Shown: positions 25,051-35,962 of the stretch, piece by piece | Layout of the letters: the number at the start of each line of letters is the position of its first letter | Position numbering within the stretch: position 1 is the stretch's first letter | Assembly (NCBI GenBank): GCA_018401115.1 | Contig: JAGYKX010000005.1 | Location: 496,001 to 560,000, forward strand | Length of the DNA stretch: 64,000 bases | Direction of reading: 5' to 3' | DNA from: Flavobacteriaceae bacterium | GTDB taxonomy: Bacteria > Bacteroidota > Bacteroidia > Flavobacteriales > Flavobacteriaceae | The notes under the pieces: model-generated | Told to the model about the DNA's origin: nothing | The model's database searches: none | Seen by the model: the letters and a program-made list of their open reading frames with translations, nothing else | Program-made: the position numbers and the translations under genes

Positions 25051-27477
25051 ATGAAAATATCATACAACTGGCTTAAAGAATTTATTGCAACTGATTGGAA
25101 TGTGGAAAAAACATCACAATTATTGACAGATTTAGGCCTTGAAGTAGAGGGCGTAGTACCTTTTGAATCTATAAAAGGAGGCTTACAAGGTGTTGTAGTT
25201 GGACATGTACTGAGTTGTGAAAAACATCCTAACGCAGACAAATTACAATTGACTAAAGTATCTATAGGAAACGACACTACCTTACAAATTGTATGTGGCG
25301 CTCCCAACGTTACTAAGGGAGTTAAAGTTGCAGTAGCCACAATTGGCACTACACTATATACTCCAGAAGGAGAAGCTTGGGTCATAAAAAAAGGGAAAAT
25401 TCGAGGAGAGGAAAGTCATGGTATGCTTTGTTCTGAAAATGAACTTGGATTAGGACAAAATCATGATGGTATTTTAATTTTGGAAAATGACCTCAAAGAA
25501 GGTACCCCATGTAGTAGTGTATTTAATGTAGTGAAAGATGAGGTTATTGAAATTGGATTAACACCTAATCGGGCAGACGCCATGAGTCATTTTGGTGTAG
25601 CTAGAGATTTAAAAGCTGGTTTAAAACAACAAGGTGTATCTAAAGAACTTATCACTCCTTCAGTGATGCAGTTTTCTGTAGACAATAGGCTTTCTACTAT
25701 TCAAGTTAAGGTAGACACACCAGAATTAGCTCCACGATATTCTGGTATTACTATTAGTGATTTAACAGTAAAGGAAAGTCCTGATTGGATAAAAAACAGG
25801 CTTAAGGCTATTGGGCTTAATCCTATTAACAATGTTGTGGATGCAACAAATTATGTAATGCATGAATTAGGTCAACCACTACACGCTTTTGATTTAGATA
25901 AAATTGAAGGAAAAAAAATAATCGTTAAAACACTTAGGGAAGGGACTAATTTTACTACACTAGACGGGGTTGAAAGACAGTTATCTTCTGAAGATTTAAT
26001 GATTTGTGACGCAAAAAAACCCATGTGTTTAGCGGGTGTTTTTGGAGGGCAAGACTCAGGAGTTAGTGAAAAAACATCAGCTATTTTTCTAGAATCTGCC
26101 TATTTCAACCCAGTTTCTATTAGAAAATCAGCCAAGAGGCATGGGCTAAGCACAGATGCTTCTTTTAGGTTTGAACGAGGTATTGATATTAACCTTGTAG
26201 AAGAAGCTTTAAAAAGAGCAGCGCTGCTCATCAAAGAATTAGCAGGGGGACAAATCAGTTCGGATATTGTAGATCTATACCCGAAAAAAGAGGAAAATTA
26301 CCAAGTGTTTTTAACCTTTAAGAGAATATATTCACTCATAGGAGAAGAAATCCCTACAGATACTATTAAGAGTATTTTAAGTTCATTAGAAATTCGTGTA
26401 AACAATGTGACAGAATCTGGACTGGGGTTAACCATCCCTTTTTACAGGGTAGATATTCAAAGAGAAGTAGACGTTATTGAAGAAATTTTGAGGGTTTATG
26501 GGTACAACAATATTCATTTCTCAAAAAAGATAAATGCTTCTATCGCTTTTACAGATCCAAAATCAGATCATATTATTCAAAATAAAATTGGTGATTCATT
26601 AGCAGCTCAGGGATTTCATGAAATTTTAACCAACTCCCTCACTTCTCCTAAGCTACTAAAATATACTCAAGATATTGACCTACAACAGTCAGTAAGTATA
26701 TTGAATCCATTGAGTAATGACTTAAGCATATTAAAAACTTCAATGTTATTTACGGGCTTAGAAACTGTTTCCTATAATATCAATAGAAAAACAAATCGTT
26801 TAAAACTATTTGAATTTGGTAAGACTTACCACCAAATCGAAGAAGACAGAATAGAACACAAGCATTTAAGCATCTTAATGACGGGAAAGAAAGCTCCTGA
26901 GAATTGGTTAAGTTCAGATGAAAAGTTTAGCTTCTTTGATCTTAAAACTGTTGTAGAAAACATATTGGAAAGGCTAGGTATTCAAAAATGGAAAATCTCA
27001 GAAGCCTCTTCTGACCTTTTTTCAGAAGGTATAAGTTACAATGGCAGAAAGGAAACTCTTGTTAACTTTGGGGTACTCTCCAATAAGCTTCTTAAAAAAT
27101 TAGACATAAAACAGGAAGTTCTTTATGCTGATTTTAATTGGGATGCAATTCTTAAATCACTTACAAAAGAAGCGGTGAAATTTAAAGAAATTCCGAAGTT
27201 TCCTGAAGTATCTAGAGATTTTGCTCTATTGATCAAAAACAATGTAACTTTTGAGCAGGTAGCTAAAACTGCTAAAAATACTGAAAAAAAATATTTAAAA
27301 CAGGTGGGCTTATTCGATGTGTATACAGGAAAGAATTTACCCGAAGGCACTAAGTCATATGGGGTTAATTTTGTACTCCAAGACCAAAATGCGACACTAG
27401 AAGAAAAGCAAATAGACATAATAATGCAAAAGCTTCAATCTGCTTTTGAAAAAGACTTGGAAGCTACGCTTAGATAA
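25051..27477 (+). CDS. pheT: Phenylalanine-tRNA ligase beta subunit
   Basis: The 808-residue beta subunit of the alpha2-beta2 enzyme that charges tRNA-Phe. From the ATG at 25051 it begins MKISYNWLKEFI. Order: an OB-fold tRNA-binding domain (about 40-150, GLEVEGV through GADN-like HPNADKLQ), the B3/4 editing domain with the NNVVDATNYVMHELGQPLHA run (about 260-280), the B5 domain, a catalytic-like core, and the C-terminal FDX-ACB anticodon-binding domain with KFPEVSRDFALL. Length is typical. pheS is not nearby. A strong terminator follows and is shared with the converging ABC-F gene. Confidence 0.97.
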   Translation: MKISYNWLKEFIATDWNVEKTSQLLTDLGLEVEGVVPFESIKGGLQGVVVGHVLSCEKHPNADKLQLTKVSIGNDTTLQIVCGAPNVTKGVKVAVATIGTTLYTPEGEAWVIKKGKIRGEESHGMLCSENELGLGQNHDGILILENDLKEGTPCSSVFNVVKDEVIEIGLTPNRADAMSHFGVARDLKAGLKQQGVSKELITPSVMQFSVDNRLSTIQVKVDTPELAPRYSGITISDLTVKESPDWIKNRLKAIGLNPINNVVDATNYVMHELGQPLHAFDLDKIEGKKIIVKTLREGTNFTTLDGVERQLSSEDLMICDAKKPMCLAGVFGGQDSGVSEKTSAIFLESAYFNPVSIRKSAKRHGLSTDASFRFERGIDINLVEEALKRAALLIKELAGGQISSDIVDLYPKKEENYQVFLTFKRIYSLIGEEIPTDTIKSILSSLEIRVNNVTESGLGLTIPFYRVDIQREVDVIEEILRVYGYNNIHFSKKINASIAFTDPKSDHIIQNKIGDSLAAQGFHEILTNSLTSPKLLKYTQDIDLQQSVSILNPLSNDLSILKTSMLFTGLETVSYNINRKTNRLKLFEFGKTYHQIEEDRIEHKHLSILMTGKKAPENWLSSDEKFSFFDLKTVVENILERLGIQKWKISEASSDLFSEGISYNGRKETLVNFGVLSNKLLKKLDIKQEVLYADFNWDAILKSLTKEAVKFKEIPKFPEVSRDFALLIKNNVTFEQVAKTAKNTEKKYLKQVGLFDVYTGKNLPEGTKSYGVNFVLQDQNATLEEKQIDIIMQKLQSAFEKDLEATLR

Positions 27478-27509
27478 AAAAACGCCTTCTTAAAGAAGGC
27501 GTTTTTTTA
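27475..27509. terminator. Bidirectional terminator between pheT and the ABC-F gene
   Basis: Stem CGCCTTCT / AGAAGGCG (27483-27490 and 27494-27501) with a 3-base loop, an A run before it and seven T after. It is placed 6 bases after the pheT stop and about 20 bases after the converging gene's stop. Confidence 0.92.
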
Positions 27510-27519
27510 TCTACAATGA

Positions 27520-29175
<1,656 letters not shown>

Positions 29176-29301
29176 TTAAATTTTGCTGGGCTTTGTTTAT
29201 GGTTACTAATAAATAAGAATAGTCAAAAAGCGGTGGCATAATAAGAAGCTAGTACTTGGTATTTTAACTTGACCTTAACAATATTGGCTATGGTCCATTT
29301 G

Positions 29302-29309
29302 TACCTTTG
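29302..29309 (+). promoter_or_regulatory. Bacteroidota -7 element for the lipoprotein gene at 29326
   Basis: TACCTTTG matches TANNTTTG and ends 16 bases before the ATG at 29326, which supports that start over the TTG at 29269. Confidence 0.5.
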
Positions 29310-29325
29310 TTTCATAGGATTATTT

Positions 29326-30708
29326 ATGAAAAAAGGACTCTTAATATTAGTCTGCGTGTTAGCATATAGTTGCGGTGTTATTGACAAACGCCCTTCTCCC
29401 GTGTATTTTGGTGGAGAAATTGTCAATCCTACTACTCCATATGTGGTGTTGTTTAAAGACGACCAAGTCATTGATTCTGCCAAATTAGACAGAAGCAATC
29501 GCTTTAAAATTAATTTTATAGCTGAATCTGAGGGACTTTACCACTTTGATCACAGTCCTCAGTTTCATTATGTATATTTAGAAAAAGGAGATAGTCTTAA
29601 TCTGAGACTTAATACTTTAGAATTCGATGAATCTATTGTGTTTTCTGGTAAAGGAGAGGAAATAAACAATTTTATAGTAGAATTGTTCCTCGCAAATGAA
29701 GAAGACGATCTAATTGTAAATCAATATTTTCAATTAGAACCCGATGTGTTCCATGAAAAAATTGAATCTATTAGACATGAGAAATTGCAACAACTTTCTG
29801 TGCTTCTCAAAGAGGTGTCTCTATCTCCTAGAGCTACTGCATTAATTAATGCAACTATAGATTACAATGCATTTATCTACAAAGAAAAATATCCTTTTTA
29901 CCACAAGAGAGCGACACATGAGGAAAACCTACACAATATTCCTTCCAAATTTTATTCCTACAGAAAAGAGCTGAGTCTCAATAACAAGGACCTCATATAC
30001 TTTAGGCCTTATTATAACTTCATGAAATACCATTTAGGTAATTTGGCCTATATGGAATGTAAAGAATTTTGTCTTAACAACTCAGATACCAAAGGGGCCA
30101 TTCATTTTAATGAGCACAAGCTAAAACTCATAGACAGTTTAATTCAGGAGAAAAAATTAAAAGACAATCTTTACAGAAATGTGGTGATGCACTATTTGAT
30201 TAAGGTAAGAGATACTCCAGAAAACACTTTGAGTTTTATGGAGACATTTAAAGCATACAGTCCGGTAAATACTCATATGGATGAGATTGACCAATTGTAT
30301 AAGGATGTTATCAACCTACAGCCCAACAATAGCATTCCTAACCTTATGGTCCAAAATTCAGATGGCAAGTCTATTGGATTGAATGACATCTCTAAAGATA
30401 AAAAAGTGATTTTTTACTTCTGGAGTGCCAAACATGAAAACCATTTTAAGAATGTTCAAGCAAGACTAAACTCTATAGCCTCCCAATATCCGGAACATAC
30501 TTTTATTGGCATTAATCGAAGTACAGACTACAATCAATGGCAAAGCATGATAGAGCTTTACAAACTAAACAGAGCGAATCAATACAGGTCGGAAGATTAT
30601 GAAATGCTCAAAACGAGTTTGGTTATTGACCACATGAACAAAAGCATCATCATTGAAAACGGACTTATTGTAAATGGTTTTGCAGATATTTTAAATCTGA
30701 ACTACTAA
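29326..30708 (+). CDS. Thioredoxin-fold lipoprotein lacking the CxxC motif
   Basis: A 460-residue predicted lipoprotein. From the ATG at 29326 it has a short signal and a lipobox ending LAYSCG (Cys16). Residues about 25-120 form a beta-rich domain like the DUF4369 region of TlpA-type proteins, and a helical middle follows. The last 120 residues resemble the AhpC/TlpA thioredoxin fold ([17 protein letters not shown], then [16 protein letters not shown]). Where redox-active TlpA has WCxxC, this protein has WSAKH, so it cannot act as a thiol oxidoreductase by the usual route. The 3' end overlaps the converging transaldolase gene by 4 bases. Function unknown. Confidence 0.82.
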   Translation: MKKGLLILVCVLAYSCGVIDKRPSPVYFGGEIVNPTTPYVVLFKDDQVIDSAKLDRSNRFKINFIAESEGLYHFDHSPQFHYVYLEKGDSLNLRLNTLEFDESIVFSGKGEEINNFIVELFLANEEDDLIVNQYFQLEPDVFHEKIESIRHEKLQQLSVLLKEVSLSPRATALINATIDYNAFIYKEKYPFYHKRATHEENLHNIPSKFYSYRKELSLNNKDLIYFRPYYNFMKYHLGNLAYMECKEFCLNNSDTKGAIHFNEHKLKLIDSLIQEKKLKDNLYRNVVMHYLIKVRDTPENTLSFMETFKAYSPVNTHMDEIDQLYKDVINLQPNNSIPNLMVQNSDGKSIGLNDISKDKKVIFYFWSAKHENHFKNVQARLNSIASQYPEHTFIGINRSTDYNQWQSMIELYKLNRANQYRSEDYEMLKTSLVIDHMNKSIIIENGLIVNGFADILNLNY

Positions 30709-31358
30709 TTACCTTTATTGTAGTCTGCTAAAAATTTGGCCAATCCTATATCTGTTAAAGGGTGCTTTAATAAGCCCTCTATCGAAGACAATGGACCAGT
30801 CATAACGTCTGCTCCAAGCTTGGCACAATCAATGACATGCATGGTATGTCTTACAGATGCGGCTAATATTTGAGTCTCAAAAGCATAATTGTCATACACC
30901 TGTCTTATTTCAGCTATGAGATTTAAACCATCTGTAGCAATGTCGTCCAAACGACCGATAAATGGAGAGACATAAGTTGCTCCAGCTTTTGCAGCTAATA
31001 ACGCCTGACCAACAGAAAAGACCAAAGTACAGTTGGTTTTAATTCCTTTGTCTGAAAAATATTTAATCGCTTTTATACCTTCTTTGATCATGGGCACTTT
31101 CACTACAATTTGTGGATGTAGCGCTGCTAAAGCCTCTCCTTCTTTAACCATACCCTCAAAATCAGTAGCAATTACTTCTGCAGAAACATCTCCTGTTACA
31201 ATATCACATATAGCCACATAATGCTTTAAAATATTGTCCTTCCCTGTAATGCCTTCTTTAGCCATTAAAGAAGGATTGGTGGTTACACCGTCTAAAATAC
31301 CTAAGTCTTGAGCTTCTTTAATCTGATCTAAATTGGCGGTGTCTATAAAAAATTTCAT
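30705..31358 (-). CDS. tal: Transaldolase, small fructose-6-phosphate aldolase-like type
   Basis: A 217-residue TIM-barrel enzyme of the short transaldolase/FSA group. It begins [16 protein letters not shown] and has [14 protein letters not shown], the Schiff-base lysine in IVVKVPMI (about residue 86), [29 protein letters not shown] and AASVRH. It exchanges dihydroxyacetone units in the pentose phosphate pathway; short proteins of this kind in Bacteroidota are usually called transaldolase, though FSA activity cannot be excluded. It is a single gene with an ATG start at 31358. Confidence 0.95.
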   Translation of the reverse strand: MKFFIDTANLDQIKEAQDLGILDGVTTNPSLMAKEGITGKDNILKHYVAICDIVTGDVSAEVIATDFEGMVKEGEALAALHPQIVVKVPMIKEGIKAIKYFSDKGIKTNCTLVFSVGQALLAAKAGATYVSPFIGRLDDIATDGLNLIAEIRQVYDNYAFETQILAASVRHTMHVIDCAKLGADVMTGPLSSIEGLLKHPLTDIGLAKFLADYNKGN

Positions 31359-31436
31359 GTGATTTGTTTTAAAGGAAAGAGTTAATGAATGTTATAAAGA
31401 TTAAATATAAGTCATTGTATTTAATCAAAAAACAAT

Positions 31437-32249
31437 TTACAAGTTATAATGTTTTAAAAGCATCTTTTCGAATACTTTGCTAGGTAGAAGTTTTTTGAGT
31501 ACTAAAGAAAATTTCTGCAATGGACTCCCTACCACATAATGAACTTTAAGCTTTTTGGATTGCATTATTTTATATACTGATTTTGCCACTACTATTGGAT
31601 CTGAACCTTCGGAAACATCTGCGTTCATTTGATCCAGATTTTGTTGATACAAAGGGTGGTAAGGAGATGTTTTTTCAGGAGCTACATGGTATCGGCCAGC
31701 GGCAATATTAGTCGCAAAGTCACCGGGGGCCAAAGTACAGCAGTGAACACCAAAAGGTTTAAGTTCCATGCTATAAGTCTCTGTAATAATACTCAAAGAA
31801 GCTTTTGAAGCGGAGTAAATACCTCTGTATGGTAATCCCATCGCTCCAGCGATGGATGTAATATTAATAATCAATCCCGATTGCTGCTTTCTCATTGTTG
31901 GCAAAACAGCTTCAATAACCCGCATTGGTCCTTTGAAATTTGTATCGTAACAATGGTCAATAGCCTCGTATGGGGTCTCTTCTAAGGGACCTGTGATACC
32001 CACTCCAGCATTATTTATCAAAACATCTATACGCCCAGAAAGGGATAAGACTTTATTCACAGCAGCCTGTATTGTGTCTGGTTTAGAAACATCTAAGGCG
32101 AGTAAACGAAAATGGTTAAAATCTTTGTATTGGTCTGTATTTCTTGCAGTTCCATATACTTTACAACCTTTTTCAGTGAGGTAAATACCAATGGATTTTC
32201 CAATTCCTGAAGAAGCACCTGTGATAAAAATTATGGGAAGGGGTTTCAT
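31437..32249 (-). CDS. Short-chain dehydrogenase/reductase
   Basis: A 270-residue classical SDR. The cofactor motif TGASSGIGKS (about residues 10-19), the NNAGVG motif and the catalytic Ser, Tyr and Lys (SIAGAMGLPYRGIYSASKASL) are all present. TARNTD after the second strand suggests NADPH preference, which is an inference. The C-terminal part has a hydrophobic and basic tail, as in enzymes acting on lipids or retinol-like substrates. The substrate is unknown. It lies between transaldolase and the SRP RNA gene, all on the minus strand but separately promoted. Confidence 0.92.
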   Translation of the reverse strand: MKPLPIIFITGASSGIGKSIGIYLTEKGCKVYGTARNTDQYKDFNHFRLLALDVSKPDTIQAAVNKVLSLSGRIDVLINNAGVGITGPLEETPYEAIDHCYDTNFKGPMRVIEAVLPTMRKQQSGLIINITSIAGAMGLPYRGIYSASKASLSIITETYSMELKPFGVHCCTLAPGDFATNIAAGRYHVAPEKTSPYHPLYQQNLDQMNADVSEGSDPIVVAKSVYKIMQSKKLKVHYVVGSPLQKFSLVLKKLLPSKVFEKMLLKHYNL

Positions 32250-32281
32250 ATCTGTTTATGTAAACAAAGAAACAAAAAAAA

Positions 32282-32377
32282 GGGCAAGCTACCTACATCG
32301 CACCGCTACAACCACATACCCTTGCTGTGTTCCCACCCTGGGGGATTCTGCAGGAGCTGGTCGTATAGAACTTGCCC
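32282..32377 (-). ncRNA. ffs: Small bacterial SRP RNA (4.5S RNA)
   Basis: The minus strand can fold into one long hairpin closed by GGGCAAG at the 5' end (32377-32371) and CTTGCCC at the 3' end (32288-32282). The tip carries the conserved SRP domain, CAGGGTGGGAACACAGCAAGG, with the GGAA tetraloop and the AGCA asymmetric loop that binds Ffh. A TATATTTG promoter box sits directly upstream and a T run follows the 3' end. Length of about 96 is normal for the small form, which lacks the Alu domain. The plus-strand open frame across it is a shadow. Confidence 0.9.
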
Positions 32378-32380
32378 ATG

Positions 32381-32388
32381 CAAATATA
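32381..32388 (-). promoter_or_regulatory. -7 element of the SRP RNA gene
   Basis: Minus-strand TATATTTG matches TANNTTTG immediately before the predicted RNA 5' end, and so sets that end near 32377. Confidence 0.6.
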
Positions 32389-32476
32389 ATTAAACCTTAA
32401 AGCTTTCCGAATTTTTCAGGGATCATTTTAACATCTAATTTATATTAAATACCTTGTGAATTATAAAAATAATATA

Positions 32477-33517
32477 ATGAAAATACCTAAAATATTAAGC
32501 CTCAGTTTTTTAAGCATTCTTATGTTTGCTTGTGGTGGGACTCAAAAAAAATTACTCCCCTACAGTTTAAAATTATCTAATAAAGACAAGCGCTATAAGC
32601 ATGGAGATTGGGCTGGTTTCAAAGTAATATCCAATGTAGATAAGGCTCCCGAAACCCTAACGTTTTTTCTAGATGGAAAAGCTTTAGAGACTAAAGGAGA
32701 TAGTGTTAAACTCATAGCAAATAGCCTGGGAAACAAAACTTTAGAGTTGAGGATTAGTGGAGAGAACAATACCTATAAGCTTTCTGAAAAAATAAAAATT
32801 TTTGCAGAAAAAGGACCGGATCTTTTCACTTATACTATACTAAACACCTTCCCTCACGACATAAACGCCTACACTCAAGGTCTAGAGTTTTACAAAGATA
32901 CTTTATATGAAAGCACAGGGCTTAGGGGATTCTCTAGCCTTAGAAAAGTAGATTTTAAAACAGGTAAAATACTCAAGAAATTAGATCTTCCAGAAGCTAT
33001 ATTTGGGGAAGGAATTACCATTTTGAATGACCGTATTTATATGCTGTCCTGGCAAAGTGGAAAAGGCTTTGTATTCGATCCTGCAACTTTTAAAGAGCTG
33101 TCTCAATTCTCTTACGGCCAAAGCAAAGAAGGATGGGGACTCTGTAACGACGGCGAAAAACTCTTTAAGAGTGATGGTTCTCAAAAAATTTGGTTTTTAG
33201 ACCCTCAAAACCTTAGTGAGGTGAGTCATATTGAATTGGCTACCAACAAAAGCTTTTTTAAGAACACCAATGAATTGGAATATGTTAATGGTCTTATTTA
33301 TGCCAATGTATACTTAAAGGAAAGTGTCATGATAATTAACGCTACCTCAGGTGCCATAGAAGGCGTGGTTAATTTTGCTGGATTAAAAAAACTAGTCACC
33401 CCCCACCCTGAGCTAGATGTGCTCAATGGAATTGCTTACCACCCAAAAAGAGGCACTTTTTTTGTCACAGGAAAAAAATGGGATAAAATGTTTGAAGTAC
33501 GTATAGAGAAGAAATAA
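32477..33517 (+). CDS. Glutaminyl-peptide cyclotransferase-like lipoprotein (glutamine cyclotransferase family)
   Basis: A 346-residue protein from the ATG at 32477; a GTG 21 bases earlier is less likely. It has a lipoprotein signal with Cys in LMFACGG. After about 100 residues of beta sandwich-like sequence comes the glutamine cyclotransferase five-bladed propeller, opening TILNTFPHDINAYTQGLEF and containing YESTGLRGFSSLRKVD and NELEYVNGLIYANVY. The plant papaya-type enzyme forms pyroglutamate at peptide N-termini; bacterial members may do the same outside the cytoplasm. The stop codon overlaps the next gene's ATG (TAATG). Confidence 0.92.
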   Translation: MKIPKILSLSFLSILMFACGGTQKKLLPYSLKLSNKDKRYKHGDWAGFKVISNVDKAPETLTFFLDGKALETKGDSVKLIANSLGNKTLELRISGENNTYKLSEKIKIFAEKGPDLFTYTILNTFPHDINAYTQGLEFYKDTLYESTGLRGFSSLRKVDFKTGKILKKLDLPEAIFGEGITILNDRIYMLSWQSGKGFVFDPATFKELSQFSYGQSKEGWGLCNDGEKLFKSDGSQKIWFLDPQNLSEVSHIELATNKSFFKNTNELEYVNGLIYANVYLKESVMIINATSGAIEGVVNFAGLKKLVTPHPELDVLNGIAYHPKRGTFFVTGKKWDKMFEVRIEKK

Positions 33518-33903
33518 TGTTTGAAAAAAAAATAAGGGTACAACAAAGTGATTTGGACGAATTAGAGCATGTAAACAATGTTAAGTATGTAGGCTGGGTT
33601 CAAGATATTGCTTTAGAACATTGGAACAAAAAGGCGCCTCTTGAAATGCGGAAAGCATGGGTTTGGGTAATGACAAAACATTGTATAGAATACAGAAAAG
33701 CAAGTTTTTTAGGAAATAACATTAGTGTAAAAACTTATTTGGAATCTTCTAATGGAGCTATAGCTAATAGAATAGTTGCGTTTTATAATGAAAATGATAC
33801 CAAAGCCTCAGTGACCTCAACCACCTCATGGTGCCTCTTAGATGCTAGCACATTTAAACCCAAAAGAATTCCAGAAAATGTGTCGGCTGTTTTTATGAAA
33901 TAG
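33517..33903 (+). CDS. Acyl-CoA thioesterase, hotdog fold (4HBT/FatM type)
   Basis: A 128-residue hotdog protein beginning MFEKKIRVQQSDLDELEHVNNVKYVGWVQD. The DxxxHVNN pattern is the signature of YbgC/4-hydroxybenzoyl-CoA thioesterase-like enzymes, with the Asp as likely catalytic residue. It presumably hydrolyses an acyl-CoA or acyl-ACP; the substrate is unknown. Its ATG overlaps the previous stop codon, so translation is likely coupled with the cyclotransferase, although the two are not functionally linked in any way I know. Confidence 0.88.
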   Translation: MFEKKIRVQQSDLDELEHVNNVKYVGWVQDIALEHWNKKAPLEMRKAWVWVMTKHCIEYRKASFLGNNISVKTYLESSNGAIANRIVAFYNENDTKASVTSTTSWCLLDASTFKPKRIPENVSAVFMK

Positions 33904-33954
33904 CATAATGCTTTTAGCTAAAATGGTGTAACAATTTATTTGTGCATTGAATAT

Positions 33955-33992
33955 AAAAAAAGGGGCTGTCATAAACGACAGCCCCTTTTTTA
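33955..33992. terminator. Bidirectional terminator between the thioesterase and glyA
   Basis: A perfect 9-bp stem GGGGCTGTC / GACAGCCCC (33962-33970 and 33977-33985), loop ATAAAC, with an A run on one side and a T run on the other. It serves both converging genes. Confidence 0.92.
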
Positions 33993-34010
33993 ATATATGT
34001 ACTAGAATAA

Positions 34011-35285
34011 TTAAGCATTAAATAAAGCCCTATGCCCCATTAACGCATTCACTTCATCCTTAACCTCTGCTATAGCTGTTTCATTATCTATATTAGATAA
34101 AACCCTGTCTATAAGATCTACTACTGTTTTCATATCTGATTCATTTAACCCCCTTGTCGTTATTGCTGCAGTTCCAAATCTAATTCCAGATGTAACAAAA
34201 GGAGATTTGTCGTCAAAAGGAACCATATTTTTATTGGCAGTAATGTCTGCTTGAACTAGGGCATATTCTGCTTGCTTGCCGTTAATTCCTTTATTTCTGA
34301 GGTCTATTAACATCATATGATTGTCTGTACCGCCAGAAATAATATCATAACCCTTAGCTACAAAAGCTGCTGCCATAGCTGCTGCGTTTTTCTTTACCTG
34401 CAACATATAATTTAGAAAATTATCCGTTAAAGCTTCTCCAAAAGCAATAGCTTTAGCTGCAATGATATGCTCTAAAGGACCACCTTGGTTTCCTGGAAAT
34501 ACGGCTAAATCTAACAAAGAAGACATTTTTCTTAAAGAACCATCTTTTAAAGTAATCCCAAAAGGATTGTCAAAATCATTACCCATAAGTATTAGCCCAC
34601 CTCTTGGACCTCTCAAAGTTTTATGTGTTGTAGTAGTTACTACATGGCAATGTGGGATTGGATCGTTTAATATACCCTTTGCAATTAGTCCAGATGGATG
34701 TGAAATATCTGCTAAAAGTAGCGCACCAACTTTATCTGCAATGGCTCTAAATCTTTTAAAATCTATATCTCTTGAGTAAGCAGAAGCTCCTGCGATAATT
34801 AATTTAGGCTGCTCTTTAATTGCAATGGCTTCAATATTGTCATAGTTTAATAATCCCGTTTCTTTTTCTACCCCATAAAAAGTTGGGTTGTAAAGGCGTC
34901 CTGAAAAATTAACTGGAGAACCGTGGGTTAAATGTCCACCGTGAGACAAATCAAAACCTAAAATAGTGTCTCCGGGTTTTAAACAGGCGTGAAAAACAGC
35001 TGCATTGGCTTGAGAACCTGAATGTGGCTGAACATTAGCATAAACAGCTCCAAAGAGCTCTTTTGCACGGTCTATAGCAATTTGCTCCACCTCATCTACT
35101 ATTTCACACCCTCCATAATATCTTTTACCAGGGTACCCTTCAGCATATTTATTGGTCAATACAGATCCCGCAGCCTCCATAACTTGTGGGCTAGTAAAGT
35201 TTTCAGAAGCTATTAGTTCAATACCTTCTATCTGTCTGGCTTCTTCTTCTTTTATTAAATCAAAAATAAGGGTGTCGCGTTGCAT
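34011..35285 (-). CDS. glyA: Serine hydroxymethyltransferase
   Basis: A 424-residue PLP enzyme interconverting serine and glycine with tetrahydrofolate, the main source of one-carbon units. The ATG at 35285 gives [18 protein letters not shown]; the frame extends 14 codons upstream without support. It shows [32 protein letters not shown], the PLP lysine in [16 protein letters not shown], and [17 protein letters not shown] element lies 26 bases upstream. It is the second one-carbon gene in the window, after panB, which uses its product. Confidence 0.98.
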   Translation of the reverse strand: MQRDTLIFDLIKEEEARQIEGIELIASENFTSPQVMEAAGSVLTNKYAEGYPGKRYYGGCEIVDEVEQIAIDRAKELFGAVYANVQPHSGSQANAAVFHACLKPGDTILGFDLSHGGHLTHGSPVNFSGRLYNPTFYGVEKETGLLNYDNIEAIAIKEQPKLIIAGASAYSRDIDFKRFRAIADKVGALLLADISHPSGLIAKGILNDPIPHCHVVTTTTHKTLRGPRGGLILMGNDFDNPFGITLKDGSLRKMSSLLDLAVFPGNQGGPLEHIIAAKAIAFGEALTDNFLNYMLQVKKNAAAMAAAFVAKGYDIISGGTDNHMMLIDLRNKGINGKQAEYALVQADITANKNMVPFDDKSPFVTSGIRFGTAAITTRGLNESDMKTVVDLIDRVLSNIDNETAIAEVKDEVNALMGHRALFNA

Positions 35286-35310
35286 AATGAGCAGTTTATA
35301 ATTTAAGCCA

Positions 35311-35318
35311 CAAAAATA
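35311..35318 (-). promoter_or_regulatory. Bacteroidota -7 element for glyA
   Basis: Minus-strand TATTTTTG matches TANNTTTG, 25 bases before the ATG at 35285. It lies within the longer open frame and so supports the shorter start. Confidence 0.5.
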
Positions 35319-35399
35319 CGAATACAAGGATTATAAATGGACTCCTTAGCTAACAAAATAATCGATTTTATTAAATGATATTAACAATTTGGAAGTATC

Positions 35400-35792
35400 T
35401 TAAAGATACTTTTCAATTGATAATTGTAGTAAATCGTAATGTGAATCGTTGGCGACAACAGTTTCATTTTTTAACAAAATTAATTGTGGTGATTGGTGTA
35501 GTACCTGAAATCTACTGGCTACTTCATTAGAAACATCCCTAAAAGACAATAAGTCCAAGAAATGAAAATCTGCCCTACCATGAAAAACTCCTAGTGACTT
35601 TTCTAGCTGTCTTAATACCATACTACTAATCCCACAACTGGAGGAGTGTTTGTAAATAATTTGTAACCGCCGCTTTGACTGGGCTGAAATTTCCTCTAAT
35701 TGTCCTTCGCTTTGTAATGGTTTCCAAGACAAAGTAGGTGCATTTTTGATCTCTTTATCTGAATCGTTTGTTTTAAAAAAATTTTTAAACAT
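35400..35792 (-). CDS. ytxJ: Monothiol bacilliredoxin-like protein, YtxJ family
   Basis: A 130-residue thioredoxin-fold protein from the Met at 35792. The segment YKHSSSCGISSMVLRQLE carries a single cysteine where thioredoxins have CxxC, and SPQLILLKN supplies the cis-Pro. This pattern matches YtxJ, a monothiol bacilliredoxin linked to bacillithiol, the low-molecular-weight thiol of Firmicutes and many Bacteroidota. It would remove bacillithiol from oxidised protein thiols. It lies alone between glyA and clpB; its presence hints that the cell makes bacillithiol. Confidence 0.82.
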   Translation of the reverse strand: MFKNFFKTNDSDKEIKNAPTLSWKPLQSEGQLEEISAQSKRRLQIIYKHSSSCGISSMVLRQLEKSLGVFHGRADFHFLDLLSFRDVSNEVASRFQVLHQSPQLILLKNETVVANDSHYDLLQLSIEKYL

Positions 35793-35962
35793 AGAGGCTT
35801 GTTTTTCAATGGGTAAATTAAAAGACAAAATTACAGTAAAAATTTAAATATAACTGACTAAATGTCTTGTTTTTAAGGGAGTTAAGTGACCTTTTGTCTG
35901 TTTTAACGCTTTGGTCCAAACATTGCAGTATTCATTTTAATTAACCCTTAAAACAACACTGT

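Noticed and set aside
32191-32400. 69-codon plus-strand open frame
   Set aside because: It runs across the SRP RNA gene and the start of the SDR gene on the opposite strand and has no protein-like features.
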